From Adineta ricciae (taxonomy: Eukaryota > Rotifera > Eurotatoria > Adinetida > Adinetidae): 64,000 bases of DNA. How positions within the stretch are numbered: position 1 is the stretch's first letter; the number at the start of each line of letters is the position of its first letter. The notes beneath the pieces were generated by a model. That model was given only the letters and a program-made list of their open reading frames with translations, ran no database searches and was not told the origin of the DNA. This document shows, one piece after another, positions 58,701 to 64,000 of this stretch. A program made the position numbers and the translations under genes. The DNA is taken from positions 310,001-374,000 of the forward strand of contig CAJNOJ010000035.1 in the NCBI GenBank assembly GCA_905250025.1, read 5' to 3'.

Positions 58701-61700
58701 TTAGTCGCTGTTGATCGAATTCGATTTGCGTGGTCAACAGAAACGAATAGAGTAGTTTATGTTTTTCAAACGTTCCTGTTGTACCGTAACAGTAGATCTG
58801 ATAAGTTAATGTATTAATGATCGATTGCAAACGTTTATCCAATTTCACGTTCGCTTGTGAAGTTCTGACACTGTATTCGAAAACAGACAGAAACGAATTG
58901 AGAGAATATTGATACTAAAAGAGAACAACGTGTTAGGATGTTTTCATGTGGAAACAAACCATAGGATTTATCGTCGACATTTGGATTAAGGAAAAGTAAA
59001 GTACGGCACCACGTCGGGCAGCTGGTCTGTACGTATCGCGTAGATTTTCAATATCGAATCGAGTTCGTTCGCCTAGACTCAATGCTTGAATAACTTCTTT
59101 GACTTTTGTCTTTGTATTTTCCAATGTTTCGACTAACTCTGTGTTGTCCAAAATGTTTCTAAAGGAAATATTTCATCTCAGGTTTGTCTCCGATCGAATC
59201 CACAAACCCTGTTGTTGTTGTTAATTCTCTCAAGAGTGAGTCTTCGAGAGTTTTTTGTTGTTGTTTATTTTCAAAAATTTCCTGGATTAATGAGTCGCGC
59301 ATTTCTTCCAATTCGCGTCGTTCAATTTTCACCAGAGAAGATAATAACTGTTCTTCTAAACCTTTCAATGTCACTGTATAATTTATAACTTTCGAATAGG
59401 AAAAGTGAAGTGTAGTCAAGTGAGGATTCGATAAACGACAAGTTAAATACATGCGAAAATTTCGATCAATATCAATTTGCTTGTCACCTAATTTAACGAA
59501 CTGATGATTGGAATCACCTTGAACATTTTTCGATAGAATATCCAAGATAATCGGATCGATGTACTCATCAACATCTTTGAAAAGTACTGGGTATCTAGAA
59601 AAATTTGCATGAGTTTTATAAAAGGTGATTTTGATAGACTGACCCATATTTTACTGCTAATTCTAGATGTTTGAGAAAATCTCGGTCTTTCATTGATAAG
59701 ATTTTCAAATTCGCTTTCTTTTCTCGTTGTTTAATCCATGACAGGCCTTGTAATTGAGGATCTATGCAGTAAGGAAACCGATTGGTTTGTAAGGTCAAGA
59801 TTCCATTCTGTATAGAGAACTCATCAGCAGGTAATCCTTGAGAAATCCATTCGGAAATTTGAACATTGGTCGAAAGAAAATTCTGCACTTGAAATTTGTC
59901 ACTAAAAAGAATCTTCTTTTCAATTAAACTCTTTTCCCATTGATTATAGATTAATTCTTGGCGAATCTCATATGTAAATGGACTGCAATAGGCAAGAAAT
60001 GCACTTGATAGTAAGCAATTTCCAATCAATTCATATTCGTATTCTTTTATCTGTTGTAACTCATTCGTCCATCGTGATATTTCGCTTTTAAAGCCGGTCA
60101 ACAACTTATCGGCAGCGGTACGTCGACGGGTAGCAATGTCGGTCTCTTCTTGAAATTTGATTTTGTCTTCCATAGCGGTATCGAATCGTTTATGAGAATC
60201 GTTTAACAGGGTTGTATATTTCTCGATACTCGATTCTAAACGGTTGAGCTCCAAAAGATTCGTTTCATAATCACTTTCGATCGATAGTAGACGATCCTTT
60301 TTCGGTTTGGTCTCACGATATTTATCCATGTAGTTGTCAACAGCAAGAAGAAACTTCAAAAGGCCACCGCCAACACGGCTCACATTTGTCATTAGAGTTA
60401 ACAATTTCATTTCGCGATCGGATTTTTCCAATGAAGAATAGAGATGATTGGAATCGAGCTTTTCTTCCAGTTTTTTCAGATGAATTTTCAATTGAGTTGC
60501 TTGTTTCGAGGTAAATGAATCAGGATCGTGGGTCTTTAAATTGGTGATGAACTTCATATCAGCCATTACTGCTCGAACCTGAACGAAATGAGAGTAAGTC
60601 GGCTATTTCAGTTTCATTTATTACGTCTTTCCAACTGATCGATGAGTGACCCAAGTAGATCAGCATGCAGTACCCGATCAATCGCAATGCATCCACTGGA
60701 TTCACGAAACTACGCATTTCAGTTATGTCCGCTGCTTTGAGTGTATCGAGACCTTGTTGAGCTTCGAGTAATGCCGGCATTGTTTCTTCTAACTGCTCTT
60801 CGGCTTCATGCTTTTCTTTCGCAATTATGATCATTTGTTCATCGACTACCTGCTTCTTCTCTAAAGCCTAAAAACGAAAATCATTTGAACATCTATAGTG
60901 ACATTGTGCTTACTCGACTTTTTCGTTCAGTTTGCTTAGCGGTAAGATTAGTTATTTCTTCGAGTAGATCATCACATTTTTTCGCTTTTATAGCTAAAAT
61001 ATTGATGTAGAGTGGCGTGTTCTCTTTGACTTCATACTCACCGAGTTCTTTACGCTGTTTTTCAAGTTTTTTGTCCATCTCTTCAATGAGAACGCTCGCT
61101 TCATCAATACGGACAATGCCGATATTTAACCGTTCTGTCTGTTTAATTAAATCTTCAAATTTTTGTCGATAGAGCTGAAGAAATGTTCGGATAAAGTCGA
61201 GATAGTTCTTCGGAGTGGCATAAGCACTTCGATGCATCTTTTCGACATATAAATCACAATAGAAATTAGCTGATTCATGAACCATGGCCATATGTTCAAT
61301 AATCTGCGTTTTTAATCCATCCGAAATCGCTTGAAATCGAGAGATAAAGTGTTCAGCTACAGCAAATCTATACATTCAGCGAAAGATAATCACGAAATTC
61401 AAAGAAATCAACGCTTACAAAGCCTGCGAAGGCCAACGAGCAAAATAATCGATAGTCGTATTATTAATCAATGCCGGAAAGTTTCGAATTCTCAAAAAGA
61501 AAGATCCATTACGTTGCAACCGATAAATTAACTTACCGATTACGCAGGAGATCTCCACTTGGATTCATACATAGAACAACATGTAAATTCCATGTGCATT
61601 TATCAACAAAATAATCCCAAACATTTTCATTCGATGGCATTTGAACAGTTCTCAATGCCTCTTCACGAATTTCACTAATAATATTATCTCTTTCCTACAA

Positions 61701-63991
61701 AAGAAAGTCAAATAATAATTTATTCGACATTCCGTTTACTTCGTCGCTGAACAGAGTAGGTATCATTCCGTTAGCTAGAATGTTATTTATATACTCCAAA
61801 AAGCTTTCGTCGACAATTTGAGCATCCGCTAGGAGAAAGACGGTTGGAATATTTTTCAAACCAACTTGGCTAAACAACACTTTCATATCTTCTCGAAAGC
61901 TCGATTCATTATAGTTTCTCGTTAGTTGAATTTCAAAGATCACATATTTGGCTACGAAAGCGGCAATTTTGGCCAATAGCTTCTTTCCCGAACCTCCCGT
62001 GCCAATCAATAACAAATGTCCGCGATCTAACCGAAGCACTCGGTAGATGCGCGTGATGTGCGCTAATGCATCATTGAATAGAACGACATCGATATTACCG
62101 TACTGGTCTTTATATTCGACGACGATTTCATCAAATATTGCGCGTATGGCTGGATAATCTTGAAGGTCTTCATAGATCTTCGGTTCACCATCGTGCAAAG
62201 CTGTTCGATAGTCAGCATAAAGAATAGGACTACGGAATAGATAGTTCTTTTGATCTTTGATCAAGCAATTTTCTTCCAGGATTTTCATGAATAATTCATG
62301 ATCCTTAACATCATTGAAACGATCGGAAAAGACTCGAATACATTCGTGGATCCAAACACGAACAAATCGTTCTTTTGTATTGAATCGCTCGGGAGTTGTT
62401 TGGAGAAGACTTTGAACAGTTCGACTGAGATCCCGTAATGAAAAGATATAATGCGATTTCAACGGTGTTGGAACAAATAGCCGCACAACATGATTGTAAA
62501 TTTTTAATGTAGCATTGATCATACTTGAGATCATGTCTTGGATATCCGAACAGAATGTTACGACATGATTCTGTAAGATTGTAGAAAATATACGAAAGAG
62601 AGATTCATGTGATGGTGATGGAATATAGAAAACGCTAAAGTGACTAAGAAAACGAGGGTCGAGGTGATTACTACTTCCACCTGGAACGAATTAATAAAGG
62701 ATAGATTAATATCCGGTTCAAAGAGAATACATACTCGGAGTGTCCATCGCTACAATCCACTCGATATCGGTGGTAAATTTCCAATTCAACTCGTCGCTTC
62801 GTTCGTACATCCCCTGTTTTTCGATCAATAGCTTCAAGAAAGCGATGGCTTGCTGAGTGCCGTACTGATCAATTTTTGGCATTGAAACATCGTCAAGAAA
62901 GACGATTAGTTTCGTTCCGGCTGACGGTCCATACGTATCTTTCGAACGTTTTTCTAAATGACTTTCGATTGAACGCTGTACGTCAATTGACTTCGTTCGA
63001 AAGGAAAAATTCAATTTCAAATTCATATATTGACTAACGAAACGACGTAGATACGACAGAATAGTCGCGGTTTTACTAGATCCAGTATCACCGACGAATA
63101 GTACAGGATGGTGAATGCAGATCATCGACTGAAGTAACCATTCTAAAATAACTCCGAATTACTCAGTTGTCTTCGTATCGATGATCCCTTGTTATACCTA
63201 AACGAACTGTATCGACAGTAGGAACAAACAATTCTGTGAATCGCTGTGATCGGTCATGCTCATATTTTGGAATGAGATCATCCCAAATTTGCCACTGATT
63301 CAATTCCATTTGGAACACATGATCAAAGAGTAGCGGTTTCTCATGTGGCATCTGATTTGGTTTTGCTTTCGCACCAACGGTTGCAGTTGGAAGGCCGGAG
63401 AGGTATTTGATAAAATCATCGACAATGATTCGATCTTCTTGTTTCAAGCAAGCACCAAACGACCAGATCATAGCTTGAAGAAAAATTGCATGAATGACAT
63501 CCGCTGTTAGCTGTATCTGATTTTTCTTCTCATTGTTCATCAATGACAGAAACAAGAAGTCGAGTAGCTTTGTTAATTGTACGATAATATTTACTGGAGT
63601 TCTAAAATGAAGAAATCTTTTCAAATATACTCTCCTTATGTCAATGGTTGATTTACAGCGGGACAATCATTTTCATTCTTGGTCTTCGTTCCGTATCGGT
63701 TACACCTTGATAAATCAGATTGATCAGATTTTGGACGTATCGATCATAGAGTAATTCTAATTGATGCTTCTCATTTGACCGATCCGTGAAATTCCTATTC
63801 AACCATCGTTTCCATACTGGAGCGAGTCCTAGATTTTCCGGATCGACGTAAATCATTCCACAACGAGAAATAGTAGCTGGTGATGCATATTTTAAATCGC
63901 CAACTTCAAACAACAGGGAGCAATGATCTTGCAAACGGATACGTTCACCATTGGCTAATGTCAATAGTTTATTATCATCCATGACAGAATT
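55799..63991 (-). CDS. DNAH10: Axonemal dynein heavy chain, DNAH10 type (C-terminal 2440 residues)
   Basis: Eighteen exons, all introns 45-66 bp: 63657..63991, 63198..63601, 62735..63142, 61740..62680, 61537..61694, 61419..61490, 60914..61367, 60625..60867, 59644..60578, 59208..59594, 58960..59158, 58006..58914, 57891..57939, 57612..57842, 57185..57561, 56791..57127, 56378..56737, 55799..56322. The gene continues beyond 64000. It begins with the AAA2 block [23 protein letters not shown]3 has P-loop GDTGSSKT and AAA4 has GTGGSGKK. The coiled-coil stalk encloses a microtubule-binding tip near [18 protein letters not shown]5 and AAA6 follow, with [17 protein letters not shown] and [18 protein letters not shown]. 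The C-terminus [20 protein letters not shown]...[13 protein letters not shown]...[14 protein letters not shown] fits DNAH10, a heavy chain of inner-arm dynein I1/f that drives ciliary beating. Confidence 0.9.
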
Positions 63992-64000
63992 CTGAAAAGG

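Overview
The window is eukaryotic nuclear DNA from a small-genome animal. It is AT-rich and its genes carry many very short introns, mostly 45-66 bp with GT..AG ends. The gene set is metazoan: a TRPA-like channel, an axonemal dynein, a protocadherin, AP-2, a neuronal calcium sensor, a neuropeptide GPCR and MCTP. The 50-bp introns, the codon style (many TCG, CGA, ACG codons) and tight packing broken by gene-poor stretches suggest a rotifer, most likely a bdelloid. That placement is inference; nothing in the window is diagnostic.

Layout. 1-1455 (+) is the 3' end of an unidentified gene. 2234-5198 (+) is a TRPA-like channel, tail to tail with a claudin/PMP22-like four-span protein (5388-7078, -). 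A TMEM45 family gene (8601-9455, +) and the mitochondrial ribosome-binding factor RBFA (10425-11555, +) follow. A 4.1-kb stretch without genes precedes a myosuppressin-type GPCR (15677-17383, +). Four minus-strand genes then lie in a row: nicalin (18616-20498), vezatin (20662-22319), NDC80 (22558-25133) and an ankyrin/SOCS-box protein (25584-27390). A plus-strand cluster holds a neuronal calcium sensor (28625-29256), a cytosolic HSP70 (29862-31976) and the aminopeptidase P XPNPEP3 (32105-33710). The rest is on the minus strand: MCTP (33917-38239, possibly further 5'), AP-2 (39375-41323), a delta-type protocadherin (46250-49909) and the C-terminal 2440 residues of an axonemal dynein heavy chain of the DNAH10 type (55799-63991).

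The genes are unrelated housekeeping, ciliary, neuronal and developmental genes and form no operon-like system. Exon models were built by hand: every junction quoted keeps the reading frame and uses GT..AG, with a few weak donors noted. No transposon, viral copy, CRISPR array or convincing tRNA or rRNA gene was found. The two gene-poor stretches (41324-46249 and 49910-55798) hold only weak coding-like scraps. The second also contains two perfect tandem copies that abut runs of N and look like assembly errors. I found no convincing undescribed biological system; the most useful leads are alternative first exons and termini of MCTP, hidden N-terminal exons, and the assembly duplications.
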